Shown here in pieces: positions 9,309 through 17,943 of a stretch of 40,263 nt of DNA. Both the position numbers and the translations under genes were made by a program. Source of the stretch: Phycisphaerae bacterium (GTDB lineage: Bacteria > Planctomycetota > Phycisphaerae > UBA1845); NCBI GenBank assembly GCA_029260235.1, contig JAJDDP010000227.1:1-40263 (forward strand). The letters are read 5' to 3'. Below the pieces are notes generated by a model. That model made no database searches. It was not told the origin of the DNA and worked only from the letters and a program-made list of their open reading frames with translations. Within the stretch, counting starts at the first letter, position 1, and each line of letters opens with the position of its first letter.

Positions 9309-9348
9309 GCCGGCAAATGGAAGCCCGCAAAAAAGGGCTTGCCCGGCA
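9309..9348 (-). terminator. Nested hairpin after the anti-sigma gene
   Basis: An outer stem TGCCGG / CCGGCA (9309-9314 with 9343-9348) encloses an inner stem AAGCCC / GGGCTT (9321-9326 with 9335-9340). It begins 8 nt after the anti-sigma stop on the minus strand. No T-run follows, so it may attenuate rather than fully stop transcription into the lipoprotein gene. Confidence 0.45.
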
Positions 9349-9355
9349 CAGCCAC

Positions 9356-9640
9356 TCAGGATTGTTCGAGGGTTTTCTTTATTCTTGCCCGGGCAGCTTC
9401 GTCGAGGGATTCGTGGGCGGCATCGCTATGCCCGTCACCACCTGCCTGGTCCCGAACCGCTTTCCTGAGAAACTTGATCTGCCGGATACAGCGTCTGCAG
9501 GCCGTGCAGTAGACGTAGTGCAGTCGAATGGCCCAGCGTTGGCCTCGAGGTAGATCGCGGTCCATGGATTCGCAATCCAGGCGGATGATCTCCTCACACT
9601 TGGCATTGAGAATACGGATTATCTCGCGTAGTGAGGTCAT
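9356..9640 (-). CDS. Small soluble anti-sigma factor with zf-HC2-type zinc finger
   Basis: A 94-residue protein with the zinc-finger anti-sigma pattern: an upstream Cys (C15 or C23), then H41-x3-C45-x2-C48 in LHYVYCTACRR, preceded by the LPRGQRWAIR helix typical of zf-HC2 proteins. There is no membrane helix, so it would act in the cytoplasm, probably holding the adjacent sigma factor. C51 is an extra cysteine near the finger and could take part in redox sensing. The start codon lies 3 nt after the sigma stop, which indicates a translationally coupled sigma/anti-sigma pair. The C-terminal half is charged and looks disordered. Confidence 0.82.
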   Translation of the reverse strand: MTSLREIIRILNAKCEEIIRLDCESMDRDLPRGQRWAIRLHYVYCTACRRCIRQIKFLRKAVRDQAGGDGHSDAAHESLDEAARARIKKTLEQS

Positions 9641-9643
9641 GAT

Positions 9644-10243
9644 TCAACGCCTGGGTCTCTTGTCTCCAAACCATGATCGTTCAATGCACAGCCTCAAACT
9701 GAGGCGGGCACGGTGAAGGATCACCCAGAGATTGGTCGGCGAAACGCCCAAAACATTACATATTTCATCGGTGCCAAGATCTTCCATCTCTCGCAAGACA
9801 AAGGCCCGGGCTGTTCGTTGGGGCATTTTCCCGATGCAATCATCAAGCACCTTGCGGAATTCTCGATCCTCAAGGGCCTTTTGAGGGTCAGCTGGCCAAC
9901 GAGCGGGACCAATTCGCCAGAGGCTATTCTGCTTGAACTCATGCTCCAGAATCGAGCCCAGCTCGTCAATTTCAGCCCCACCACCTCGGCTCAAGCGACG
10001 ATAGTGATCCGCGATTTTCCGCTTGAGGATGGCCAGCATCCAAGTCCGCTCGGTAGAATCAGACTTGAACTGACCGGCAGATCCCAAGGCAGCCAAGAAG
10101 GTCTCCTGAACGAGCTCCTCAGCTACGTTCCGATCATGCACGCGTATGACGGCGAAGCTGAACAAGGCATCGCCGTGCTCTTCGACCCACCGTGCAGGTT
10201 CGGTTGCCTTGTATGGCGCTCTGGAAGACACTCGGTCGGTCAC
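9644..10243 (-). CDS. ECF-type RNA polymerase sigma factor
   Basis: The 199 residues contain a sigma region 2 (about 24-85) with RNVAEELVQETFLAAL for core binding and promoter melting and a TWMLAILKRKIADHYRR segment. A variable linker follows, then region 4 (about 126-190), whose helix-turn-helix (GTDEICNVLGVSPTNLW) reads the -35 element. It directs transcription of a dedicated regulon and is presumably restrained by the zinc-finger protein encoded immediately downstream. The predicted start is GTG, and the ribosome site (GAGAGGAAC) is rather far from it, so the true N-terminus could be a few residues shorter. The signal and regulon are unknown; the RskA-like lipoprotein downstream is a candidate target. 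Confidence 0.9.
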   Translation of the reverse strand: MTDRVSSRAPYKATEPARWVEEHGDALFSFAVIRVHDRNVAEELVQETFLAALGSAGQFKSDSTERTWMLAILKRKIADHYRRLSRGGGAEIDELGSILEHEFKQNSLWRIGPARWPADPQKALEDREFRKVLDDCIGKMPQRTARAFVLREMEDLGTDEICNVLGVSPTNLWVILHRARLSLRLCIERSWFGDKRPRR

Positions 10244-10398
10244 TCTTTTTTTGTGCAGTTCCTCTCACGGCATTGTAGCTCAACAGGCTTGAAGTTCCCA
10301 ATTCTCACGACCTCCGCGATAGTTCTCCCAATTGACCGCACATCGAACGGCGTTAGCATCGGCCTGAGCAATGAGGGCATTCGAGAAGGAAACTTAGC

Positions 10399-10746
10399 AT
10401 GAGTGATCAAACAACCACCGTAGCCGAATTGCGACAGATTATGGCTGACTTTGTGGCTGAGCGTGAGTGGGAGCAATTCCATGACCCCAAAAACCTAGCT
10501 GCCTCCATCGCGATTGAGACGGCCGAGCTGATGGAGCACTTTCAATGGCGACGAAGCGAAGAACTCGACGCCATCAAGAAGGATGCAGCACTCATGGGTC
10601 AGATCAGGGAGGAATTGGCTGACGTAACCGCCTATCTGCTAAGCTTTGCCAACTGCATGGGCATCGATTTGTCTCAGGCTTTGCGCGACAAGATGGTCAA
10701 GAACGCCCAGAAATATCCTGCCGAGGAATTCAAAGGACGATTCTAG
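10399..10746 (+). CDS. MazG-like nucleotide pyrophosphohydrolase
   Basis: A compact all-alpha NTP pyrophosphohydrolase of 115 residues, close to the RS21-C6/dCTPase branch of the MazG superfamily. The metal-binding signature is intact: E40-x2-E43 in AIETAELMEHFQW and E72-x2-D75 in EELADVTAYLL. Such enzymes hydrolyse (d)NTPs to monophosphates, cleaning non-canonical nucleotides from the pool; the preferred substrate cannot be read from sequence. A good ribosome site (GAAGGAAAC) precedes the ATG. The gene is divergent from the ECF sigma factor across 155 nt and stands alone. Confidence 0.9.
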   Translation: MSDQTTTVAELRQIMADFVAEREWEQFHDPKNLAASIAIETAELMEHFQWRRSEELDAIKKDAALMGQIREELADVTAYLLSFANCMGIDLSQALRDKMVKNAQKYPAEEFKGRF

Positions 10747-10833
10747 CTTCGGCTGACAGCGACGAGGTGATTGCACAGGCGGTTGAGCAGGGCAGGGGGA
10801 CGGCGAATAGAGAGGCGACCCTGTGTCGAGCCG

Positions 10834-11049
10834 CTACTCTTCGGGCAGGGGTGAGCTAGGAGCCGGGTCCGCGTCACTAGCAGCAGAGGGTTGGAACCAT
10901 GCCCGGGCTAGATCGGCAGCACTTTGATTCAGGCGGGTGAGGCTATTCTGTGCCGGAATTCCCTCTGTCCGGCATCGGTCAAGCAGCGTGCGGGCGGTGA
11001 CGCCCAACTCGCGAGCCAACTCTTTGATTTTGGGACCGTTCTTGGACAT
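10834..11049 (-). CDS. Free-standing IF2_N domain mini-protein
   Basis: With the start at 11049 (MSKNGPKIKELAREL) the product is 71 residues. Residues 6-52 match the N-terminal subdomain of translation initiation factor IF-2 (K-I-x-E-L-A-R-E-L-G-V, then a G-I-P-A-Q-N-S-L turn), a small helical fold. Nothing of the GTPase is present. The tail is Pro/Ala/Ser-rich and acidic. An in-frame ATG at 11085 would add 12 residues; neither start has a clear ribosome site. In full-length IF-2 this region helps bind the ribosome, and isolated copies might act as a small nucleic-acid or ribosome-binding module. Function here is unknown. Confidence 0.6.
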   Translation of the reverse strand: MSKNGPKIKELARELGVTARTLLDRCRTEGIPAQNSLTRLNQSAADLARAWFQPSAASDADPAPSSPLPEE

Positions 11050-11139
11050 GGGGCCAGGGTACACCGGACCGGCGACCGAACGCAACCGAGCAAACGACGA
11101 CCATCCGGCAGGCCGATTATCAAGTACTCAGCGACACGC

Positions 11140-11403
11140 CTAGTTGGATTGGTCCAGTGTCCTGAATTCCATCAATCCATCGACCAGTCGCCGAGAGAAG
11201 AGGGTCTGGTCTCGTGGATCGGGGAGGAAATCTCCCAGGTTTTGCGGCTTGCGGCAGTGGGCGACGAGAGAATCGATCGTGGGGAAGTCGTTTTGCCGCA
11301 ACAGGTGGTCGATTAATCCGTGGTCAATTCCACCAAGATACCGATCATGGCCTCGAATGATGCGCCAAGTAAAGAACCGCTTGAGCGTTCGATGCGAATC
11401 CAT
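11140..11403 (-). CDS. Small conserved-looking protein of unknown function (87 aa)
   Basis: The ATG at 11403 is chosen because a near-perfect ribosome site, AAGGAGGT, lies 6-7 nt upstream; a longer in-frame start at 11442 lacks one. The product begins MDSHRTLKRFFTWRIIRGHD and is basic near the N-terminus, with an aromatic and His-rich first half and no cysteine pair, signal peptide or membrane helix. I do not recognise a family. It sits upstream of the IF2_N mini-protein on the same strand, 90 nt from that start, so the two may be co-transcribed. Confidence 0.6.
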   Translation of the reverse strand: MDSHRTLKRFFTWRIIRGHDRYLGGIDHGLIDHLLRQNDFPTIDSLVAHCRKPQNLGDFLPDPRDQTLFSRRLVDGLMEFRTLDQSN

Positions 11404-11787
11404 CGCGATACCTCCTTGTAACGCACCGACATTAGAGGACAACGGGCAAACTCAGGCGCTCCTCCCCAGCCTTATGAATGCTGATCCGGCGGACGTCCCT
11501 AGCGATGAGAGCAGACAGAATTGACGCTGGCTCCCGCTTGATCGCCTCGTTCCTAGAGATGTGTGAGGCGCCGCCCGCTCCATCATAATATAGACCACGT
11601 TCTCCAGAGGGGCAAATTGGAATTTGTCGCAGAAGCATAAGAAACAGCCTAAGGGCTGTGTTTCGCGGGGCTTATCGCTTTGCGTAAAAATGCAGACCCT
11701 TCCAGCAACGCCTGGGCGAGTTGCCTTTCGACCGTGCAGGTTTTTCTAGAAGTGGCCGTTCCCGGCTGGAGCCGTCCGACGCGTGCT
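11404..11787. other. 384-nt stretch with no confident gene
   Basis: It holds the ribosome site of the 87-residue gene and the terminator-like hairpin at 11642-11663. A minus-strand frame at 11432-11638 (68 codons, ending ISIHKAGEERLSLPVVL) has a faintly protein-like end but no ribosome site. Nothing else is recognisable. Confidence 0.4.
11642..11663 (-). terminator. Terminator for the minus-strand secreted-protein gene
   Basis: AAACAGCC and GGCTGTGTTT form a short GC stem flanked by A/T pairs around a TAAG loop. On the minus strand it is followed by a T-rich stretch (TTTCTTAT). It lies about 125 nt past the stop of the gene at 11788-13011. Rho-independent in style but short. Confidence 0.5.
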
Positions 11788-13011
11788 CTAGTCATCTTCG
11801 ATGGTCGTTGGCGCTCGAGCATCTTCTGATTGGCCTGGGGGTTCATCGACCTGCTCTGGTGCGGGGCTGGGCTTACTCTCTGCCGTAAGGTGTTCGCCTG
11901 CGGGTACGGCTGCCTCAGCGAGGAGCGGAATATCCAGTAGCAGTGGGATGGCCGCCCCCATTCTTAGCACCGGGTTTGAGTCGTCGCCACCGAAGAGCCG
12001 GGTCTCGAGGTGAAGAATGGCATCCTGGCACCAGCCTCGCTCCGACTCCGCCCCCGATTCTCCCAAGGACGACATCCATTGTTTTGCTACCTCAAGCCTC
12101 ATCAGTTCAGTTGCCGTGGTCGCTTCAGCAAGCGTTTGCTCATCTTTGAACCAATCCTGGGCAAGCTCTTCGAGTCGAAGCAGCAGGGACCACGACGTCG
12201 CGTAGGCTCCATTTTGTGCCAAGTATCGACATCGCAGCAAGCGGGAAAAGAAAGCGGTCTTGGGATGTTCTTTGGGCAGTGGCTGGAGCGCCAAACCAAG
12301 GACTGCCAGAGCACGGTCGTGCATGTTTGCCCGCTTGAACAAGAGAGCTTCGTAGAGTGTTGCAGATGCGGCAACGCCGGGGCGCTCATCTTCTAGAAGG
12401 ACGGCCAGCAGGGAGGCAGCCTCACGAATGTCTCTGATCGATTCAGGCCCAACTTGTTCACCAAATGCGTAGGCGAGTGCGGCGGCAAAAGCCCCTAAAT
12501 CTTCACTAAGATGCTCCAATCGGACTCGGTCACGCCGGCGCAGCTGAGCCGCTTCATCTTGGTCGGTCTGGTCGGCGCCACCCTCCTGGTCTGTTACCTG
12601 CCCCAGCAGTTTCTCCGCCTGGGCGATGTACTTCAGAGCCTCATCAACTAATTTCTGCATTGATGCCGTCGCTGGCTCGTCATTCTCGGCCAGGAGCATC
12701 CAAGTTACCCACGGCTCTGTTTCAAAAGCCAAGACAAGATTCGCAGCGCCCAGAAGGTGCTCTGCGCTAACGGTTGGGTCGGACCCATTCTTGGTTGAAG
12801 CCAGCAGAGCCTCGATCCGACGCCGGAGATAGCCTTGATAGGCATCTACTGTATCAATGCCATCCGGGTAGATCGTAACCGAGAGTATCAGGTCATGCCG
12901 CCTAGCCTCGTGGGCTGGGTTTGTGGTTGTGGCGGCTGGGCCAGGCTCGAACAGGCCCATTGCGGTCAATGAGCAGATCGTCAACGCTTTGTACAAAACA
13001 CCTGATGCCAA
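11788..13011 (-). CDS. Secreted protein of unknown function, helical repeat-like
   Basis: The 407-residue product has a signal-peptide-like start (MASGVLYKALTICSLTAMG) with likely cleavage near GPAAT. The body (about 60-345) is rich in Ala, Leu and Glu helices, with TPR-like stretches such as ASATLYEALLFKRANMHDRA and the following ALAVLGLALQ. The C-terminus is Pro/Glu/Ala-rich and disordered. I recognise no enzyme motif. TPR-like scaffolding in the periplasm is the best guess. It is divergent from the RND efflux adaptor across 174 nt, but nothing else ties the two together. Confidence 0.65.
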   Translation of the reverse strand: MASGVLYKALTICSLTAMGLFEPGPAATTTNPAHEARRHDLILSVTIYPDGIDTVDAYQGYLRRRIEALLASTKNGSDPTVSAEHLLGAANLVLAFETEPWVTWMLLAENDEPATASMQKLVDEALKYIAQAEKLLGQVTDQEGGADQTDQDEAAQLRRRDRVRLEHLSEDLGAFAAALAYAFGEQVGPESIRDIREAASLLAVLLEDERPGVAASATLYEALLFKRANMHDRALAVLGLALQPLPKEHPKTAFFSRLLRCRYLAQNGAYATSWSLLLRLEELAQDWFKDEQTLAEATTATELMRLEVAKQWMSSLGESGAESERGWCQDAILHLETRLFGGDDSNPVLRMGAAIPLLLDIPLLAEAAVPAGEHLTAESKPSPAPEQVDEPPGQSEDARAPTTIEDD

Positions 13012-13111
13012 CTTGCGCCTCCTTCTTTATGGACATGCGATACCAAGACCGCCGACCATAGGCCACCGCCAGCTTTGAAGCCACTGTGTATGCGGACAGG
13101 TCAACGGGCAG

Positions 13112-13117
13112 TATAAT
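13112..13117 (+). promoter_or_regulatory. Candidate -10 box of the RND efflux operon
   Basis: A consensus TATAAT lies 68 nt before the adaptor start. I could not find a good -35 at 16-18 nt, so it may need an activator or be a chance match. Confidence 0.3.
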
Positions 13118-13185
13118 GCGTGCGCCGAAATTGCATAAGTGCGTTGTTTTCTTAAGTACGCCCAGCCAGATAGACGGGGATACCA

Positions 13186-14511
13186 ATGAAGTCCATCGTG
13201 TCGGTGACAATCATAGGCCTGCTTCTCAGTTCCGCGGCCTTCGTTGCCAACTACATGGTCAAGACTAAGCCTCTGCCGACACAAGAAGACGCCCCTTTGC
13301 CTCTGCCGCTGGTGGAGACAGCTCGGGTCTTGCCGCAGTCGTTCACTGAGACCATCGTTGGCTATGGCAGCGCCCAAGCCAGACAATCGACTGAGTTGAC
13401 GGCACAAGTCGCCGGCGAAATCGTCCAAATTGAGCAAGGAGTGGACAACGGAAGTCCTCTCGCAGCCCAGCAAATCTTCCTGCGGATCGACGAGCGACGC
13501 CATTCCCAGGCTGTGGAGCAGCGCCAAGGCGCGGTCGATGCGGTCGCAGCTCAGATTCGACAGATCCCGGTCCGCCAGAACAATCTTATTCGTCTGCTGG
13601 CCATCGCTGAGCATGAGCTTGAGGTGAATAGAGATGAAGAGACCCGCCTGGCGACTCTCTTTGAGCAAGATCTTGCCTCCAAGAAGGAATTCGATTTCGC
13701 CCGCCTAGCCTATCAGCGATCACTTCGGCAGCAGACCGGGTTTCAAAACGACTTGGATCTGCTCGAGTTTGAGCTGTTGCGATTGGAGGCCCTGAAGCAC
13801 GAACAATTGGCTAACTTGGAGATCGCTCGCCTCGACCTGGAGCATTGCAACATCATTTCGCCTTTCGACGGTTTCATAGATGAATTATTTGTGGAAATGG
13901 GCGAACGCGTGCAGGTCGGGGCGTCAATCGCCACCGTCGTAGATCCGATCCACATTGAAGTGCCCATCGAGTTGCCCATGTCAGCCTATGCTCGCGTCCA
14001 GGTTGGCGCGGTTGTGGCGTTTGCCTCTGACGCCATGCCCGACGTCGCATGGGAGGGCCGCGTCGAACGCATTGCGCCCCTGGCGAACGAACAATCTCGA
14101 ACATTTCGCGGCTATGTCGTCGTGGACAACCGCGAGCAGTCAACGCCATTAGTTGCGGGCTATTTCCTAAGAGCGGCTGTGGCCGGACCTGCTTTGGTCG
14201 ATGCCCTGTTGGTTCCCCGCGGAGCGATAGTGGATAGCCACGTTTTCGTGGCGAAGAGTCGACCCGAGCATTCCGGCGAAGCGACTGCCAGTCGCCGAAG
14301 GATCAAAGTTCTACGTTTCCTCGGAGACTTAGCACTACTAGAGAGCGGCCTTAGCGGTGGTGAGTCGGTCATTCTGACGAATCTGGATTCCATCGAACCG
14401 GACGACATCGTTCGCTTAGGGAGAGATCGAGGCGCCCTGGCTCCCGAGCAGCCAAGCCAGGCCAACGGCGATGCACAACTTGCACCAAGGCGGGCCACGG
14501 ACCGATCATGA
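13186..14511 (+). CDS. RND efflux periplasmic adaptor (membrane fusion protein)
   Basis: A 441-residue HlyD/AcrA-type adaptor linking an inner-membrane RND pump to an outer-membrane channel. The N-terminus has a signal anchor (IVSVTIIGLLLSSAAFVANY). A split lipoyl/barrel-sandwich domain follows: the first half near TAQVAGEIVQIEQGVDNGSPL (about 74-94), the second near NIISPFDGFIDELFVEMGE. A long alpha-helical hairpin lies between them (about 105-220). A beta-barrel domain ends the core (EVPIELPMSAY onward). The stop overlaps the pump gene's ATG by 4 nt (ATGA), so the two proteins are made together. No TolC-like channel gene is adjacent. The substrate is not deducible. Confidence 0.92.
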   Translation: MKSIVSVTIIGLLLSSAAFVANYMVKTKPLPTQEDAPLPLPLVETARVLPQSFTETIVGYGSAQARQSTELTAQVAGEIVQIEQGVDNGSPLAAQQIFLRIDERRHSQAVEQRQGAVDAVAAQIRQIPVRQNNLIRLLAIAEHELEVNRDEETRLATLFEQDLASKKEFDFARLAYQRSLRQQTGFQNDLDLLEFELLRLEALKHEQLANLEIARLDLEHCNIISPFDGFIDELFVEMGERVQVGASIATVVDPIHIEVPIELPMSAYARVQVGAVVAFASDAMPDVAWEGRVERIAPLANEQSRTFRGYVVVDNREQSTPLVAGYFLRAAVAGPALVDALLVPRGAIVDSHVFVAKSRPEHSGEATASRRRIKVLRFLGDLALLESGLSGGESVILTNLDSIEPDDIVRLGRDRGALAPEQPSQANGDAQLAPRRATDRS

Positions 14512-17500
14512 GGGACAACTCCACTAAGCCATCGACCAAGCCCGAACCCGAGAACAGGCGAGAGTTCGGATTGTCGCTTCCCCGATTCAGCGTTCAAAAC
14601 CCAGTCCTGGTCAACCTGATCCTTGTGGCCACCATCACGACAGGTGGGGTCAGTGCCTTGACGCTAGTCCGCGAAATGTTCCCCGAATCGCGACCCAGCC
14701 AAGTCAACATCTCCACGTTTTATCCAGGTGCCACCCCGGTCGAAGTCGAGAAGGGCATTTCGATCAAGATCGAGGAACGGATCAAGACACTTGAAGATCT
14801 AGACGAAATGCGCACCAACATTGGTGAGGGCTCATCCACCATCACCCTCTCTCTGACAAATGGTGTAGAGGATATTGACCAAGTGGTGACCGATACCAAG
14901 GCTTTGATCGACACCATCCCGCGTGAGGATTTTCCAGAGGATGCTGAAGAGACCCGCGTAGTTGCTTCGGAGCCTCGTCTTCCGGTGATTTCGCTCTCGC
15001 TGTTTGGCGACATCGACGAAGAAACGCTCAAGAAATGGGGCAAGCGGATTCGTGACGACCTGTTGGCCATCGAGGGCATCACCGAGGTTACCTTGCTCGG
15101 CACGCGCCCCGACGAGATCATAGTCGAAATCAGACCTGATCGCCTTGTCGAGTATGGGCTGTCTTTCACCGAAGTGAGCGATGCGGTCAGTCGGTCCAAC
15201 CTCGATTTGCCGGCTGGGCAGGTGCGCACGAGGGACGGCAATGTAGCCGTCCGCACCATGGGCGAGAAGGACCGAGGCCAAGCCATATCACAAATCATTA
15301 TCCGCAGTGATTCCGACGGGCGAGTTGTCCGATTGAGCGATGTAGCTCATGTAATGGACGGGTTCGCAGACGTTGACGTCATCGGCCGATTCAATGCCAA
15401 ACCGGCCGTAAGCATGACCGTGTACAAGACCGGCGATCAGGATGCCATCGAGATCGCATCCAAGATCAAAGCATTTGTGGCTGGCAAGACTGGTCAGCCG
15501 TTCGCTTTGTCAACCTTTGAAGGCCTGATGCCAAAAGGCCGCTCTGCAATGCAGGTCTACGAAGAAGCCAAGCAGCAACCGTATGCAAATCTGCCCGGAA
15601 ACATCATGTACCACGGCAACTTGGCCCGATTCATCGAAGGCCGACTCGATTTGCTCAAGCGGAATGGGCTATGGGGTTTGCTGTTTGTGTTCATCACCTT
15701 GCTGCTGTTCCTCAACTGGCGGGTGGCGTTCTGGGTGATGATGGGCTTGGTCATTTCGATCTTCGGAACCCTGGTGTGTATGAAGATCGCTGGGGTAACC
15801 CTCAATTTGGTCACCATGTTCGGCATGATCATCGTCATGGGGATGCTTGTTGATGACGGCATCATTGTCGCAGAGCACATCTACACCAAGATCGAGGGCG
15901 GCATGCGCCCAAGCTTGGCTGCGATTCAAGGCGCCGAGGAAGTTACTTGGCCTGTAGTGTGTGCCATCGCCACCACGATTGCTGCCTTCGCTCCGCTCAT
16001 CTTCGTTGAAGGGATGATCGGAGACTTCTTTGGCGTCTTGCCGTTGATCGTCATTTTTGCCCTCAGTTTCTCTTTGTTTGAAGCGCTGACCATTCTGCCA
16101 TCGCACTTGTCTCATCATAAGCTCCGCTCAGCCAAGGTTGCTACCGACAGTCGTTGGCAGCGGCTGCGAGGGTGGCAGAAAACCATGCTGGAAGAAAGAC
16201 TGGCAGGACGGTATGAGCAATTCCTACGACTAGCAGTGGCAAATCGTTATGTCACCTTAGCCGCCGTGGTGGCTGGGCTAGTGCTGGTGGCGGGAATGAT
16301 TGGGGGAGGTCGCGTGCCATTTGAGTTCATTCAGAAAATGGACTCAGAGACCCTCATAGCCAATCTCGAAATGCCCATTGGCACACCCATCGAACAAACC
16401 AACGAAGCGATCAGCCTCGTCGAAGGGGCCGCCGAACAAGTCTCCGAAGTCAAGGGCATGTATACGCTGGTGGGCAGCCAAGTGGATCAACAGGGCGCAC
16501 TCAGTGGATCCCGATCCCACATGGCCCAAGTGATTTTCGAGCTGACAAAAATTGAGCTTAGAGAACGAAACAGCGAACAGATCCTAGCCGAATTACGAGA
16601 ACGAACCGGCGACATCCCCGGCGTCGATTCCCTGCGATTCCGCACCATCCACGGCGGACCGGGCGGCGTGGCTATTCAGGTGGAAATTAGCGGGACAGAA
16701 ATCAGCGACATCGTCGCTGTCGCTGATCGTTTCAAGGAACGCCTGGACCAGTTCGATGGTGTATTCGACATAGCGGACAACTTTGACGCCGGACAACGCG
16801 AGGTCCAAATCGAGCTGCTTGAATCTGCCCGAGCATTGGGGCTGACCACGCAGGAACTAGCCACCCAAGTTCGGGCAGCCTTCCTCGGGCTTGAAGCGCG
16901 GAAGATCAACCGTGATCGCGAGGATGTCAAGATCATGGTTCGCTATCCCGAAGAGTACCGCCGCCACGTCTACGACGTCGAGTCCATGTGGGTGGCTACA
17001 CCGTCGGGAAAAATGGTTCCATTTTCTGAGGTGGCCCGGGTGCGTGAAGCCCGAAGCTACGCCAGTATCAACCGCCTCGACCAGAAACGTACAGTTACCG
17101 TGACGGCTGACATTGATGAAGCGTTGACCAACACGCAGCTCATAACCGGACAGCTGGCAAGTGAATTTTCAGAGCTGCGGGGGGAGCACAACGTCACCCT
17201 GAAATTCGGAGGCCGCCGGCGAGAAATGGCGATCTCCATGGGATCTCTCAATTGGGATTTCATGGCGGCTATGATGTTTGTCTATGTGATCTTGGCGGGT
17301 CTTTTTCGCAGCTACATTCAGCCCTTGGTGGTTATGACCGCCATTCCCTTTGGGCTTATCGGTGCCGTGCTCGGCCACTACGTGATGGGCTATCCAATGA
17401 CCATTCTTTCGGTGATCGGCTTGGTGGCCTTGTCCGGCATTGTGGTCAACGATTCATTGATCTTGGTGACCTTCATCAATCGCCGGTTGGCAGAAGGGCT

Positions 17501-17933
17501 GCCGATGGTCGAAGCAGTGATCGGTGGGGGGCGCTCGCGACTGCGACCGATTCTACTAACTAGTATCACTACGATTTCTGGCTTGGCGCCGTTGATGGCA
17601 GAGCAGTCTTTCCAAGCAAAATTCCTGATACCCATGGGGATTTCGATCACCTACGGGTTAGCGTTTTCTACGGTGCTGATCTTGATCGTCGTACCGTGCA
17701 TCTATCTGATTTTTGCAGATCTTCAAAGTGTGGTGACGAATGCAGTCGGGAAGCTTGTTCCCCAACTGGCAACGAAGCAGCAGAAATACGCGGCGAACGA
17801 GTGCTCGTCTCGCCAAGGTCGAACCCGAGTCTCCCTCAGGCGCAGCATGCGATCATTACTGATGGGCAAGACCCAAAAAAAAATCGGCCGCCCAATGAGC
17901 GGCCGAAGAAAGAACTATTCGGTGAAGATGTAG
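14508..17933 (+). CDS. RND family efflux permease
   Basis: A 1141-residue inner-membrane proton antiporter of the HAE-1/AcrB-like class. It shows twelve-helix architecture with two large periplasmic loops after TM1 (LVNLILVATITTGGVSAL) and TM7. The proton-relay aspartates are D449/D450 in GMLVDDGIIVAEH, matching D407/D408 of AcrB. The second half repeats the fold (VYVILAGLFRSY, GLVALSGIVVNDSLILV). The last 70 or so residues, after the final helix (LILIVVPCIYLIF), are strongly basic and low in hydrophobics. Their codons run through the rpsU terminator, so this tail may result from loss of an earlier stop. The gene overlaps the adaptor gene by 4 nt and ends 10 nt from the end of rpsU. Confidence 0.93.
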   Translation: MRDNSTKPSTKPEPENRREFGLSLPRFSVQNPVLVNLILVATITTGGVSALTLVREMFPESRPSQVNISTFYPGATPVEVEKGISIKIEERIKTLEDLDEMRTNIGEGSSTITLSLTNGVEDIDQVVTDTKALIDTIPREDFPEDAEETRVVASEPRLPVISLSLFGDIDEETLKKWGKRIRDDLLAIEGITEVTLLGTRPDEIIVEIRPDRLVEYGLSFTEVSDAVSRSNLDLPAGQVRTRDGNVAVRTMGEKDRGQAISQIIIRSDSDGRVVRLSDVAHVMDGFADVDVIGRFNAKPAVSMTVYKTGDQDAIEIASKIKAFVAGKTGQPFALSTFEGLMPKGRSAMQVYEEAKQQPYANLPGNIMYHGNLARFIEGRLDLLKRNGLWGLLFVFITLLLFLNWRVAFWVMMGLVISIFGTLVCMKIAGVTLNLVTMFGMIIVMGMLVDDGIIVAEHIYTKIEGGMRPSLAAIQGAEEVTWPVVCAIATTIAAFAPLIFVEGMIGDFFGVLPLIVIFALSFSLFEALTILPSHLSHHKLRSAKVATDSRWQRLRGWQKTMLEERLAGRYEQFLRLAVANRYVTLAAVVAGLVLVAGMIGGGRVPFEFIQKMDSETLIANLEMPIGTPIEQTNEAISLVEGAAEQVSEVKGMYTLVGSQVDQQGALSGSRSHMAQVIFELTKIELRERNSEQILAELRERTGDIPGVDSLRFRTIHGGPGGVAIQVEISGTEISDIVAVADRFKERLDQFDGVFDIADNFDAGQREVQIELLESARALGLTTQELATQVRAAFLGLEARKINRDREDVKIMVRYPEEYRRHVYDVESMWVATPSGKMVPFSEVARVREARSYASINRLDQKRTVTVTADIDEALTNTQLITGQLASEFSELRGEHNVTLKFGGRRREMAISMGSLNWDFMAAMMFVYVILAGLFRSYIQPLVVMTAIPFGLIGAVLGHYVMGYPMTILSVIGLVALSGIVVNDSLILVTFINRRLAEGLPMVEAVIGGGRSRLRPILLTSITTISGLAPLMAEQSFQAKFLIPMGISITYGLAFSTVLILIVVPCIYLIFADLQSVVTNAVGKLVPQLATKQQKYAANECSSRQGRTRVSLRRSMRSLLMGKTQKKIGRPMSGRRKNYSVKM
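17875..17906 (-). terminator. Rho-independent terminator of rpsU, inside the RND gene
   Basis: On the minus strand a 7-bp GC stem (CGGCCGC with GCGGCCG, plus one A-T pair) and a 7-nt loop are followed by nine T residues: a textbook intrinsic terminator 38 nt after the rpsU stop. It lies within the last codons of the opposing RND pump gene. Confidence 0.85.
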
Positions 17934-17943
17934 GGCAGCTAGG

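Noticed and set aside
9713..10402. 229-codon plus-strand frame over the sigma gene
   Set aside because: The minus strand encodes a clear ECF sigma factor here; the plus frame has no recognisable domain.
11432..11638. 68-codon minus-strand frame
   Set aside because: Faintly protein-like end, but no ribosome site, and the better-supported gene downstream starts at 11403.
14720..15298. 192-codon Ser/Arg-rich minus-strand frame
   Set aside because: Opposite the RND permease; composition reflects third-base mirroring.
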